Notes: generated by a model not told the origin, from the sequence alone. DNA of 64,000 nucleotides from Costus lasius (GCA_027563935.2 JANVAS020000239.1:5332001-5396000); one strand, 5' to 3'. Counted from the first letter of the stretch, positions 31,980-43,240 are shown. Made by a program: numbers and translations.

Positions 31980-32566
31980 ATGGCCACAATCCAACTAAAG
32001 CATAGCCTTGTTATTGTCCTTATCATATCTCTAGTAATTTCCCTTGCAACTTCCTATCACCTTGCTTCTCTCCCTTCATCAAGCAATGATCCTTTGGATA
32101 ACGTTATATGTGAGTAAATTTCACACTTTCCTCATTATCATTTTATTGTCATTGTAGACAATTCATTTTTATGCATAATAATAAAAATACCTACAAAGTT
32201 GTTATAGTTTTCTATGAATATAGCATCGTCATGATATTGGGAGTATTAAGAGTTCTATTTTCAAATGATTTTCAATTAATTTATTAGTGGAAATTAAAAA
32301 AAAACACATCTTCATATTAAGTCGATTTTCGCAATAGGATTTTTTTACTCGTGAATTTAAGTAAACGACAACCTTCAGAATAAATTCTGAGTGAGATATT
32401 TACTCTAGTGACTTTTATTTACACAGCAACCTTCTATGTATTTGGAAATGATGGATATGGATATATAATTTTGAAGGCGAAACCATTTGCGTATGATAAA
32501 CTTTATAACAAGTTGGGACACATGTTTTTTTTAATTAATTTTCAAAAATTAATAATAAAAATCTAA
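31980..32566 (+). CDS. Small secreted protein, two exons (gene 2)
   Basis: Exon 1 is 31980-32109 and exon 2 is 32427-32566. The donor is ATAT|GTGAGT and the acceptor ACACAG|CAACC, giving 89 residues. Exon 1 has the same length (130 bp) and phase as in gene 1. A signal peptide (MATIQLKHSLVIVL...) is followed by SSSNDPLDNVIS and then FGNDGYGYIILKAKPF. The C-terminus differs from gene 1: the frame runs on into a lysine- and isoleucine-rich end, apparently after a small deletion that removed the equivalent stop. It may be a working paralogue or a recent pseudogene. No cysteine pattern or known domain is visible. Confidence 0.6.
32110..32426 (+). other. Intron of gene 2
   Basis: 317 bp, phase 1, GTGAGT...TACACAG. 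Its first 130 bp are closely similar to the sequence after 28806, and more weakly to the gene 1 intron. Confidence 0.65.
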
Positions 32567-32805
32567 TTTTCTCTCATAAATTATCTTGTTCATCTAACAA
32601 TTTATATTACACCAAGTTAATATTAACAAACATAATAAATTGCTAACTAAAATAAATGATCTATTGCATCGTAAGAGTACTGATTAATTTGGAAATAATT
32701 ATTGAAAAACAATCAAGTCGTTTGGCTTTTTATTCATTTGATATGCAAACTACATGTCACTCTAACTTACTTAGAACATTTATTCAAAAATAGTAGAAAA
32801 ATTAT

Positions 32806-33040
32806 GATATGGGAAACACGGTTTTTTTAATTCATTTGTACACATCTTTATTCAAAAGTTAATAATAATTTTTTAATCTTCTCTCATAAATTTTGTTGTT
32901 CATCTAACAAATTATATTACTCCAATTTAACATTCACTAACATAATAAATGGAAATTTCTTGCCAACTAAAATAAATGATCAATTGAATCAAAAGAGAAC
33001 TAATTAATTTGGATAAAAATGATGAAAAACAATAATGTGA
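32806..33040 (+). pseudogene. 3' fragment of a further secreted-protein gene copy
   Basis: It starts GATATGGGAAACACGG, matching the end of exon 2 of gene 1 (GGAGAAACAGTG), and continues with the shared 3' flank (TCTCATAAATTTTGTTGTTCATC). No exon 1 or splice sites are present. Confidence 0.5.
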
Positions 33041-34229
33041 ATCTAATTTTTTCTCGTTGATACTCAAACTGTGTTGCACTCTAACATACGTAGAAAATTT
33101 ATTTAAAATGATTGGAAAAACATTAACATACCATAACTTAGATATGGGAGGAAGGTACATTATGCATCATGAATTTGAATGCAAAAGCTACCAGATTCAT
33201 TGTATTTTCTCCTCTCCGCTATGGATTCTCTCCAAAGAAATAGGCCCTAAAAGTGCATTGAGTAAAATTTAATTCACTATAAGTTAAACTTCACCAAAGA
33301 TATTGAAGACAATTAGTCAACAATTATGAAGATTTTAATCAAATTGTACTAATGAATTTGCATAATAATCAAAGTACACTTTAATTTGATGCAATATGGA
33401 CCAAGAATAATTGTTAATAAAATCCATATTAGGGGTAAGCATTAATCGGTAATTATAGAATTGTACTGATTTTACCGACGGTTCGGTAAATCAGTAATCG
33501 ATAATCGGTACGGTAAAGAAATTCATACTATTCGGTAATCAATAATTGGTATGGTAAGAATTTTTTAGTTCGGTAAATTTACTGATTTACCGATTTACCA
33601 AATATATATTAATTTTTTTACTTTTACATTATGGTATGGTAAATTTACCTTTACCTGTGGTAAAAAGCGGTAAATGATAGATTTTGATTTAGCATATTAT
33701 TCATTTATGTTAAAAAATATATAAAAATAGCAAAATCGCTAATTTAATAATCGATAATGGTAATGGTAATAAAAAAAACTTTTGGTAAAATTGGTAATAG
33801 ATATGTGGACTTTTATAATTTCATATGAAGGTTGAATAATTATTAACAAGGATAATATATTTTTCAAAATAAAGTATATATTTTTCTAATTATCTACATA
33901 TAGAATTAAAATATTTAATTATCAACAATTTCACAATTTGAACCAATAAGGTTTTAGAATGAGTTCAAGATTTTTAATGAATAAGAAGGCTAAAAAATAG
34001 TGTTAATTAATTTAGTTTGAATGATAGCACACAAAATCCAATTATATTTATATGATAATAATCTTTTTAGCTTTAAATTGGTCAATATAAATTAATTTTA
34101 TTCTTTCTTCCAAATGGATTTCTTTTTCTTACGAAAGGGTAAATAAATAGTGAACCCTTTATTTCAGATTGCTTGCTCTAAATAAATGAACTGAAATAAA
34201 GATAAAGGTTCATCATCACAGAGGACGAT
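33041..34229. other. AT-rich host DNA, right flank of the gene cluster
   Basis: No gene recognised. From about 33290 to 33425 and again from 33797 to 34229 it aligns loosely with 29600-29790 and 29811-30290, interrupted by a CGGTAA-rich insert (33428-33796). Homology ends at GAGGACGAT near 34229, where Athila-B begins. Confidence 0.5.
33428..33796. repeat. Short insertion rich in CGGTAA / TTACCG words
   Basis: It is absent from the homologous block near 29780. It starts AGGGGTAAGCATTAATCGG and contains about ten CGGTAA or TTACCG words in both orientations. No clear inverted termini or target duplication were found, so its class is open. Confidence 0.45.
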
Positions 34230-35067
34230 TGATCCTTTGCATTTTCATACTATTTTGTGATTGTTTTTATCTTAAATCAAGGCAAATTCTATTGCATTTT
34301 CATAGTATTTACTTATTTTGTTTGTAATCTTGACTTTTTCTTATCATTATGGAAATTCAGTAGAAATCACTCAATTCTAGAGCTTATTTGATGATTTTGA
34401 GGTAATTGAGTGATTCAGGACTAAAAGACGAGATTACACAGTAAACTTGATATGAAACAGAGTTTTCTGCCTTCATCATGGCTAGCTCCTAATGTATATT
34501 ATCATGACCATGATGAGTAAGTGACAAAGGAACTCATAACGGCTAAACCTTGATGAATATCATAACCATGACATACTTGAACAAAAATTTAATGATTTAT
34601 CAATAGTGAAAATCATGGCCAACACATAACAAACTTCATCGCCATGATCGCTATGCTAGTTTTCATAGAAAAGTTCACAACCAAACCGTAGCAACATCAT
34701 GGCCATGATTTATTTTCCAGTTTTCCATAGAATATTTCATGGGTTAGTGATGCAGCGGAACTTTATGGGAGGGATGGTTCTTAGCTCAGTACTCTAAGGT
34801 GGTGGAGATGATGATGCATAAAAAGTGAGAGGGTTTTGAGGTGAGAGAAATGAAAATGGGTCGGAGGGACCAAAAATAATCGTTTTGACGTAAAATATAT
34901 TTATGACACACTTACAAAGCTGAAAGACAAAGATTAGTACTAGAAAAATAATTAAAATAGTAAAAAATAAAGAAAGTTAAAATAGAAAAACAAGAGTAAG
35001 AATGCTTGGGTTACCTCGCAAGAAGCGCTAAGTCAAAGGTCGCTAACTCGACCGAAGATCATCATCA
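34230..35067 (-). repeat. Athila-B 3' tail and probable 3' LTR remnant
   Basis: No coding frame. The minus strand shows GCGCTTCTTGCGAGGTAACCC just after pol (about 35012-35032), the usual Athila post-pol sequence. Between 34470 and 34740 CATGGCCATG or related palindromic words recur at least five times. No second LTR copy is in view, so the LTR limits are unresolved. The left border starts TGATCCTTTGC. Confidence 0.5.
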
Positions 35068-35297
35068 TCATGTAAGCGGTGGAGGATCTGAGAGCTTTTG
35101 GTTGACATCTTCTTCAATAGGTTCAAACACATAGTAATGTTTGAAGCGCTGGCCATTAACTCTGAAATTCCCTATTCTTTCACTCCAAATCTCAATAGCA
35201 CCATGAGGATATACTTTAACCACCATGAAAGGGCCTGACCACCTCGTTCTCAGTTTTCCAGGAAATAGCCTCAATCTAGAGTTAAAAAGTAAAACGA
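35068..35297 (-). pseudogene. Athila-B integrase C-terminus
   Basis: On the minus strand [16 protein letters not shown], then a VYPHGAIEI block and [10 protein letters not shown], the conserved C-terminal block of Athila integrases, up to a stop at 35068. The upstream part of the gene lies at 46335 and beyond, beyond the A3 insertion (GGTCA duplication at 35298-35302 and 46330-46334). Confidence 0.88.
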
Positions 35298-35841
35298 GGT
35301 CATGATGACACCAAAATATGTAGTATATTTTGTATCATTTTAAATACCTTTTCATGCTAAATTGAGGATCTTTTACTTGTTTTTATGCTGAATCTATCAA
35401 ATATTGTAAAATCTACTTATATTTTAGTTTTTCATGATTTTCAGGCAAAAATGCACTATTTTGGGCATTTTTAAGCAAAATCAAATACATGGAAGAGTTC
35501 CCGTCATCAAGAAGAAGTCACACAACAAATTTCACGAAAATCGAAGCTAAGAACCAAAATACGGCAGTGCCGTAAAATATTTTACGGTACCGTATTTTCA
35601 CCGCTACCGTATTATCAAGAACACGGCCATATTTTGGTGATTTTCTAAACAGAAATTTTTTGTGATTCTACGGCATTGCCGTAAAGAATTACACGGGCCG
35701 TATTTTCCAGCGTTTCAGACCAGAGTGTTCAACCGATTTTACGGCACCACCGTGAAGAAGTTTACGGTGCCGTATTTTGTGAAGAATTCAGACCAGAGAA
35801 CTCGACTGAAATTACGGCACTTCTATAAATGATATTATGGT

Positions 35842-37532
35842 TGAAAGTCCCCAGATAAGGGGGAGGCGAAACCCAAGTGAGGCGCATATTAAGGGAGAAC
35901 GCAGCGGAGAGGGTTTCTTAGGATCTTTCATGTTATATGATTAACAAAACCGATTGCATAGATGAGATAGAACCATACCATAGCCATTTCTAGATGGCGC
36001 CTTGGAAGCAGAGAGTGATGCCGCTCTCCTCCTGAAGATGCGCACACAAGATGAAAGATGTGCCTACTCCTTGATGCTCCTTGTGCTAGCAAGGCGTCAA
36101 GGTGTTCTTCTCGAATGGAAGGGAAGGAGATCTTCTTTGCTTGGCGATTTTCTTCCTCCTTCTTTTCGTCAACCTCTCTCTCGAATGCAAGCCCCGAGAG
36201 ATAGATGCTCAAGAGCGAGAGATGAGCGTCAAAACGACAAGAGAGAAAGGCGTGAATCGTGAGTTGTGGTCACGTAGGGAAGTGCTATCTAAAAATAGCA
36301 TGCCACTTCACCACTTGCGGTCATGGGTTTACCCCAATCGCAACTCACTTCACCCTTGAACCATGCGCTCATCCATGAGCCGGTTCATGTTGGTTCGGTC
36401 CAAAAACCAAATAAGCCAAGCGACAAGGCTTAGATCAAATTAAACCCTAAGGCTCCAGATCTAACCGTCGATCTCTTTGATGCTCCTGATCTGACCAATC
36501 TAGCATCCATTCTCTCGATCAAAGCTTACCGATCTAATGCCCTAATCAATCAAACATGATCAGACCAGATCTCACTTACGATCAGAGATTAAATCCCTTT
36601 AAACTGAACCCAAACAATTCAGTCCACACGATCTAACTTAAGTAAGCCATATCATCAAATTGTGCGACCCTGAGGGTTTTCTTTAAATGTCGGTAACGAT
36701 AATTCTCATTATCACGATCAGTGAGGGGTATCTAGCAACACATCACTGTCTCCCGATATAAAGAAAAGAGTCTTCCAAGACTACACCCAAAATACAGCAC
36801 AAGTGTGAATCAACTCACAAAGCATACATATTTCCTTTGCCACTGGATGTTCTTATTGGACAAGCCTGTCAAGCTTGTAACTCCAATATGATGAGCATGA
36901 TTAGATCAGATGAACACCGTCACCTGGGTATGGCCATACACTCTCTCAATCATCTCATCCAGGGGGCCCCTTTAGAACATCACACTCCTTAAACAAGGAG
37001 ACGGCAATCCTATGTCTATCACTAGTGCCCTAACCTGATTCAAGCTCACCATCCAAGATAGTCTATAACCATTATGTTTCAAATGATATTGAACTACCTC
37101 AAAATAATGACAATCATCATTCAGAAAACACAAGCAATCTCAAGTCAGAGGAAATGTGCCACTTGTCATATTCAAGGAATATTCACATTGTGACAAACAA
37201 TTGAACATCCTAGTAGGGTCTGTCCAGTACATCCAATGTACCCATGAGTCTACATCTTATTCCATGCTCGAAGCATTCTATAAGATTAGAACACATATTA
37301 GTCTCAACCATATCAAGGCTGTCTCATGTTCACCAAGATATCTCGACTAAGGACGTAACTGCATGTCAGCCCAGCTGAACAGCTTTGAGACATTATTCAG
37401 AAGAACATATATTGCAGCAGACAATGTAAACAACTGAATAATAACCATGCCTTTATAAACATAACAGTTTATTACATGATACTGATACATTCCCATAGGC
37501 CTCAAACATTAGCCTAAGGGCATACCCCAACA
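35842..37532 (-). repeat. copia-B 3' LTR
   Basis: 1691 bp, TGAAAGTCCCC...ACCCCAACA on the plus strand. Near-identical to 43255-44945; differences were seen near 36091, 36235, 36385, 37062 and 37277. Confidence 0.93.
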
Positions 37533-37569
37533 ATCTCCCACTTGCACTTAATCTAATGGTTGAGAAATC

Positions 37570-40500
37570 TCAAACCCATATTATTACAGTGCTTCTCATG
37601 CTTCGCTGCGCCAGAGGCTTGGTAAGCGGGTCTGCCAGATTGTCATCTGTATGAACCTTACAGATTTTGATCTCGCCACGATCTATGATCTCCCTGATCA
37701 AATGAAACCGTCTCTGTATGTGCTTGGACTTCTGGTGCGACCGTGGTTCCTTTGCTTGTGCGATTGCTCCAGTGTTATCACAGAAGATAACCAAAGGATC
37801 TGCACTCGAAGGAACGACACCAAGTTCTATCACGAACTTACGAATCCACACTGCCTCCTTGGATGCTTCCGAGGCTGCAACATACTCGGCTTCTGTTGTG
37901 GAATCAGCAACAGTTGACTGTTTGAAACTCTTCCACACCACTGCTCCTCCATTCAAGCTAAAAACATAGCCTGATTGCGATCGGAAATCATCCTGGTCAG
38001 ACTGGAACGAAGCGTCAGTATATCCCTCTATACTGAGTTCTTCCTGACCACCATATATCAAGAACATATCTTTGGTCCTCCGCAGATATTTTAGGATGTT
38101 CTTGACTGCAATCCAGTGCGCCATACCTGGATTACTTTGGAAACGACTGGTCACGCTTAACCCGTAAGCGACGTCTGGGCGAGTACACAACATCGCATAC
38201 ATAATGGAACCAATAGCCGAAGCATAAGGCGTATTGTCCATTTCATCTTTCTCAGTCTGTGTTTGTGGACACTGACTCTTTGAAAGATTCAGACCATGTC
38301 TGACTGGAAGATATTTTCGTTTAGAATTCTCTAAATGAAATCTCTCCAGGACTTTATCGATGTAAGTACTCTGGCACAGCCCGAGAAGCCTCTTCGATCT
38401 ATCCCTGTAGATCTTCACACCTAACACATAGGCTGCTTCTCCTAAATCTTTCATCTGGAAACATTTCCTCAGCCATGCCTTCACAGCATGCATTTCAGGA
38501 ATGTCATTTCCAATGATCAAGATGTCATCGACGTAGAGGACTAGGAAAGTAATCACGCTCCCACTAAACCTCTTATATACACACGGGTCATCCTCGTTCT
38601 TGATGAAACCAAATTCGGTGACTGATTCATCAAAACGAATATTCCAGCTTCTTGATGCTTGCTTAAGTCCATAAATGGACTTCTTTAACTTGCATATCTT
38701 ATGACGATCTGCTAGATTAGTGAAACCTTCCGGTTGTGTCATGTACACATCCTCATCCAGATTTCCATTCAGGAAAGCTGTTTTCACATCCATCTGCCAG
38801 ATCTCATAATCATAGTATGCAGCTATCGCGAAAAGAATCCGAATAGACTTAAACATGGCTACAGGTGAGAAAGTTTCATCATAATCTATCCCGTAGATTT
38901 GTTTGAAACCTTTCGCAACTAGCCTGCCTTTATAGGTAACCACGTTACCATCCATGTCAATCTTCTTCTTGAAGATCCATTTACAGCCTATAGGGATAAC
39001 TCCCGGAGGCGGATCAACCAAATCCCAAACTTGGTTATCTGACATGGAGTCCATCTCGGCGCGCATAGCTTCAAGCCATCTCGCTGACTCCGGTCCACTG
39101 ACCGCATCCGCATAAGTGAGGGGTTCATCATTTTCAATGATGCAGACTCCGTCATAGCGCTTAGGCTGTCGACGGATCCTTCCCGATCTTCGCAGTTCCC
39201 GTGATATCTGAGCCTCAGGTAGTTCAATAACCTGATCTACTGGCTCAGGCTCATCCAACTGTGCTTGGTCACTTTGTCCTTCCTCTGGATTCTCATCCAG
39301 GTTTATTTCTCTCCCACTTGCCTCTTGCAGAAGAAACTCCTTCTCAAGAAATATGGCCGTCCGAGCAACAAAAACCTTGTTCTCATTGGGATCGTAGAAA
39401 TAATAACCCTTAGTTTCCTTAGGGTAACCGACAAAGATACATTTGTCAGATCTGCTCTCTAGTTTCCCAGAGGCGAGCTTTTTGACATAAGCCTCGCAGC
39501 CCCAGATCCTGATAAATGTCAAGCTCGGCTGTTTTCCATACCATAACTCATATGGCGTTTTAGAAACTGCCTTGGATGGCACTCGGTTTAGTAGCTTTGC
39601 AACTGTTTCCAGCGCAAAACCCCAAAAGGAGTATGGAAGAGTAGCCTGACTCATCATAGAACGAACCATATCAAGTAACGTTCTATTTCTCCTCTCGGAC
39701 ACACCATTCCATTGCGGTGTTCCTGGCGGAGTGAGCTGTGAGATGATCCCACACTCCTTCAGATAGTCAGTAAACGCATGACTTAGGTATTCTCCACCTC
39801 GATCTGAGCGAAGTGCCTTGATATTTCGGCCTAACTGATTTTGTACTTCATTCTTGAACTCTTTGAACTTGTCAAAAGATTCACTCTTATGTCTCATCAG
39901 ATAGACATAACCATATCTACTGAAATCATCAGTAAAGGTAATGAAGTACTGATAGCCACCTCTGGCATGTTTACTAAATGGCCCACACACATCACTGTGT
40001 ATTAGGTCAAGTAAACCTGAAGCCCTTTGACCTTTATGAGGAAAAGGTGACTTCGTCATTTTACCCATTAAACAAGCCTTGCATGTATCAATCTCCTTAT
40101 AGGAGAATGATCCCAGCAGTCCATTGACATGCAACCGCTTAATGCGTTTCTCGTTAATATGGCCTAAACGACTATGCCATAGCAAGGTGCTGTCATCAGC
40201 ATACTTGGCTTTCTTATTATCAATCTGCTGTATCGAACATTCCATGTCCAACATGAATAACCCATTGCTAATTGAACCAGTTGCATAAACAATATTATCT
40301 AAAGACAAAATACACTTTGAAATATTGCATTCAAAGGAAAATCCCTTCCTGACAAGAGCAGGAATGGAGATAATATTTTTAGTAATACTGGGAACAAAAT
40401 AACAACTGTTTAGTTCCAATACAAGTCCAGATGGTAAGGAAATGAAATAGTCTCCTACAGCAACAGCAGCAACCCGTGCCCCGTTTCCAACTCGTAGGTC

Positions 40501-41433
40501 CACTTCATGCTGTCCCACCTGCCTTCTTCTCTTGAGTTCCTGTACATTTGAACAAATGTGAACTCCACATGCAGTGTCCAACACCCATGATATAGAAGAA
40601 GAAAACATGACCTCAGTCACGAATATACCTGAGCCAGAAGCGAAGCTTCCCCTCTTATCTCCTTGGAGCGCTTTACAGTCCTTTTTCCAGTGACCCAGCT
40701 GGCCACAGTGGAAACACCTGTATTCCTTGGACCGCTTGACCTTTTGCTTCAGAGCCTTGCTGTAGCTCTTGACAGGGGTCTTGCCCTTCTTCCCCTTCTT
40801 CTTGTTCCTTGAAGGAACCATTAAGACAGAGGTCGAAGGCTTTCCCTTCAGAGTCTCCTCAGTAGTGAGGAGCATATTCAGCAGCTCTGCCGGAGTACAA
40901 TCGATTTTGTTCATATTAAAATTAATAATGAACGCGTCGAATGAAGGCGGGAGAGACTGCAGAATAATATCCACAGCAAGCTCCTGGTTGATGGTGTGCC
41001 CCAGTTTCTCCAGAGCTTCCTTGTGCCCAATCATCTTGAGCACGTGAGCTCCCACTGGGCTCCCTTCAGCCAGTTTGCTCTGAAAGAAGAGCTTCGTCAA
41101 ATTGTAGCGCTCTGTCCTCGCCTGTGCAGCATACAGCATCTTGAGGTTCGCAATCATGTCTATAGCAGACATATCCTCATGCTGACGCTGCAGCGGTGGC
41201 GTCATAGACGCTAGCATCAGGCAAGCGACATCAATGCTATCATTGACGTGCTTTTCATAGGCTTCCCGAACCGCCCTTGCGGCGTTCGGAGCGGGCTGCG
41301 GCGGTATCGCCGTCTCGAGGACATACAGTTTCCTCTCTGCCTTAAGAACGATCTTAAGGTGTCCAAACCAGTCAGAGAAGTTCGGCCCACCAAACTTCTC
41401 CCTTTCCAGTAGGGATCGCACATTGAAGTTCAT
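37570..41433 (-). CDS. copia-B gag-pol polyprotein (1287 codons, C-terminal frameshift)
   Basis: Same domain order as copia-A: gag, CFHCGQLGHWKKDC knuckle, VLDTACGVHIC protease site, integrase (HSDVCGPF, LRSDRGGEY, NGVSERRNR), RT with YVDDILI and RNase H with STTEAEYVAASEA. The two proteins differ at only a few percent of positions, for example extra arginines or serines in the linker after integrase. After LTKPLAQ the frames part: copia-B lacks one A in the CAGCAGAAG stretch (about 37607), so the last residues are RSMRSTVIIWV instead of the QKHEKH... ending of copia-A. The catalytic domains are unaffected, so it may still work. The ATG has the same context as in copia-A. Confidence 0.93.
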   Translation of the reverse strand: MNFNVRSLLEREKFGGPNFSDWFGHLKIVLKAERKLYVLETAIPPQPAPNAARAVREAYEKHVNDSIDVACLMLASMTPPLQRQHEDMSAIDMIANLKMLYAAQARTERYNLTKLFFQSKLAEGSPVGAHVLKMIGHKEALEKLGHTINQELAVDIILQSLPPSFDAFIINFNMNKIDCTPAELLNMLLTTEETLKGKPSTSVLMVPSRNKKKGKKGKTPVKSYSKALKQKVKRSKEYRCFHCGQLGHWKKDCKALQGDKRGSFASGSGIFVTEVMFSSSISWVLDTACGVHICSNVQELKRRRQVGQHEVDLRVGNGARVAAVAVGDYFISLPSGLVLELNSCYFVPSITKNIISIPALVRKGFSFECNISKCILSLDNIVYATGSISNGLFMLDMECSIQQIDNKKAKYADDSTLLWHSRLGHINEKRIKRLHVNGLLGSFSYKEIDTCKACLMGKMTKSPFPHKGQRASGLLDLIHSDVCGPFSKHARGGYQYFITFTDDFSRYGYVYLMRHKSESFDKFKEFKNEVQNQLGRNIKALRSDRGGEYLSHAFTDYLKECGIISQLTPPGTPQWNGVSERRNRTLLDMVRSMMSQATLPYSFWGFALETVAKLLNRVPSKAVSKTPYELWYGKQPSLTFIRIWGCEAYVKKLASGKLESRSDKCIFVGYPKETKGYYFYDPNENKVFVARTAIFLEKEFLLQEASGREINLDENPEEGQSDQAQLDEPEPVDQVIELPEAQISRELRRSGRIRRQPKRYDGVCIIENDEPLTYADAVSGPESARWLEAMRAEMDSMSDNQVWDLVDPPPGVIPIGCKWIFKKKIDMDGNVVTYKGRLVAKGFKQIYGIDYDETFSPVAMFKSIRILFAIAAYYDYEIWQMDVKTAFLNGNLDEDVYMTQPEGFTNLADRHKICKLKKSIYGLKQASRSWNIRFDESVTEFGFIKNEDDPCVYKRFSGSVITFLVLYVDDILIIGNDIPEMHAVKAWLRKCFQMKDLGEAAYVLGVKIYRDRSKRLLGLCQSTYIDKVLERFHLENSKRKYLPVRHGLNLSKSQCPQTQTEKDEMDNTPYASAIGSIMYAMLCTRPDVAYGLSVTSRFQSNPGMAHWIAVKNILKYLRRTKDMFLIYGGQEELSIEGYTDASFQSDQDDFRSQSGYVFSLNGGAVVWKSFKQSTVADSTTEAEYVAASEASKEAVWIRKFVIELGVVPSSADPLVIFCDNTGAIAQAKEPRSHQKSKHIQRRFHLIREIIDRGEIKICKVHTDDNLADPLTKPLAQRSMRSTVIIWV

Positions 41434-43240
41434 GGTGTTCGTTGCTGCAGGTATCTACAACAATGCAAGAACAGCAAGGTCAGTATCAATGTTTAAGAAT
41501 CAATCAGGACTTAAGAAAGATTCTTTTTCTCACTATTTTATCTGGCTGAAAAAATCCAGCAAAACAGCCCGAAAGAGTAGTACTCTTTTAGTGAGATGGG
41601 ATCCGGATTTCATACTTGGTCTCCGCGTCCCGCTCAGGCGAGATAAGATGCACAGAGAGTACAAGCACTAATTTCCGGTAGGCATTCCCTGCCGATCGCC
41701 AACCCGTGCGATTCCCCTTCATCTGGGCAATCCAGCAGACTGTGCCAACTGAGTTGGTACAACACAGTCTCTGACCCCACAGATGGCTGCCTCCATGTGC
41801 TACCATATGCGCCACATATGTAGCCTACACGGTCAAGCTGACCCAACCTACTCCCTGGACCACCATGTGCTATGCTGAGCAACGAGAAGGGATAAATCCC
41901 TACTCTGTAACACACAGGTGTAATCCCACACCCTCTGAAGATAGATGGACGTGCCCACTGAGTGGGTACAACACGGCTCCAACGATAATCAGAACAGTGA
42001 GGTTTCGCGTCAGAAGGCTTACGAGCTTGATATTAAGCGTTGGATTTTCACGGTCTTTTATCTTCTTCACTATCATGCAATTCCTATGGTGATAGCAGAA
42101 GATAAACTTAATCATGCAATTCTAATATTTAAACAATAAATAAAAGAAAGCATGAATCTTATGTGGTAAAAGCCCATAGCCCTAGTGAGACCTTAACCTA
42201 ACTTAAGTCTTCACTTGCTCTTCATGGGTCTTTTGCTGCTCATCTGGCCCAAACCAGGGCCCAAGCGCCAATTGCAGCTTAGGTGGTCCTACCAGGGAAA
42301 ATGCGCCAGGTCCTAGGGTCGAACCCTAGACCTCCCACCTGGTCCAGCCACAGCTGCATGCGCCTCTGCCAAGTGTGCTTTGTGCTCATGTCTAATTAAA
42401 TTACAAATTTAACTATCTAGACAAGATTGACACGCAGGTCAATTACATTTTATAAATTAAAGCGATGTGATGCGCAGATCACAATAATTAATTTACACTT
42501 TTAAATCCTAGGCACGCAGGCCCCAGCACAGCACACAATTAATATGGGCAGCCCACATAAGACTAAATAGACAAACATATACATCCAATCAGCAATCATG
42601 TGATCCATAAAAATTAAAATTTTCGAAAAACCCCATGGGATCAATTTTAATTTCCTTATTTGCCCTTCAACCTTACAACGGTCCATTACTAGGGATCCAC
42701 TCATCCAACCTAGTCAGATCCACTGCCCTAGCATGCACCAAGTCCTAACTGACTTGAGTCGACCATAAGGTCAACCATGCATGCGCCAGGGCTGAACAAC
42801 CACAATGAGGTCTGGCAAGCGGGTATGACCCCGGGCCTAACTCATGTGTGTTCATCTGTTGTCTCAATCAGACATCGCTACACACCTGTCTGCAGTCGAC
42901 CTATAGCCACCACAGGCTTGCGGCAAGGTGCAATCTGGTCGACCCATTCAGGCTGTCAGATAGTCTGATCAGACTGTTTGGATCTAACCTAGGGGGTGAC
43001 TTCAACCCTAATAACCCGTCTAAGGGTTTATAGCAGGGCCTCAGATCTATGGTGAGTCGCGCATGTTATCATCGTTTTGTAAAAACAACAACAAAAATAA
43101 TGCGCCATCTTACATGCGCCAAGATGAAAAACACAAGTATCGTTCAAGACAACTAAACATGTATATGCGCATGTAATAAAGATCTGCAACATGAATCACA
43201 AAAATGGCTCAAGCAATCATAAAACATGTGTTAACCTATG
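41434..43240 (-). other. copia-B untranslated leader
   Basis: About 1.8 kb, homologous to the copia-A leader. It has the two CCAACT/CCCACT palindromes (about 41740 and 41955) and the tRNA-like T-arm (about 42310-42335). No gene seen. Confidence 0.6.

Noticed and set aside
34230..34760. Possible microRNA precursor from the CATGGCCATG palindromes
   Set aside because: Palindromes are short and many; no single long hairpin with a plausible duplex was visible.
36002..36359. Overlapping frames repeated at 43415-43772
   Set aside because: They lie in the two copia-B LTRs; repetition comes from the LTR duplication, and no counterpart is open in copia-A.
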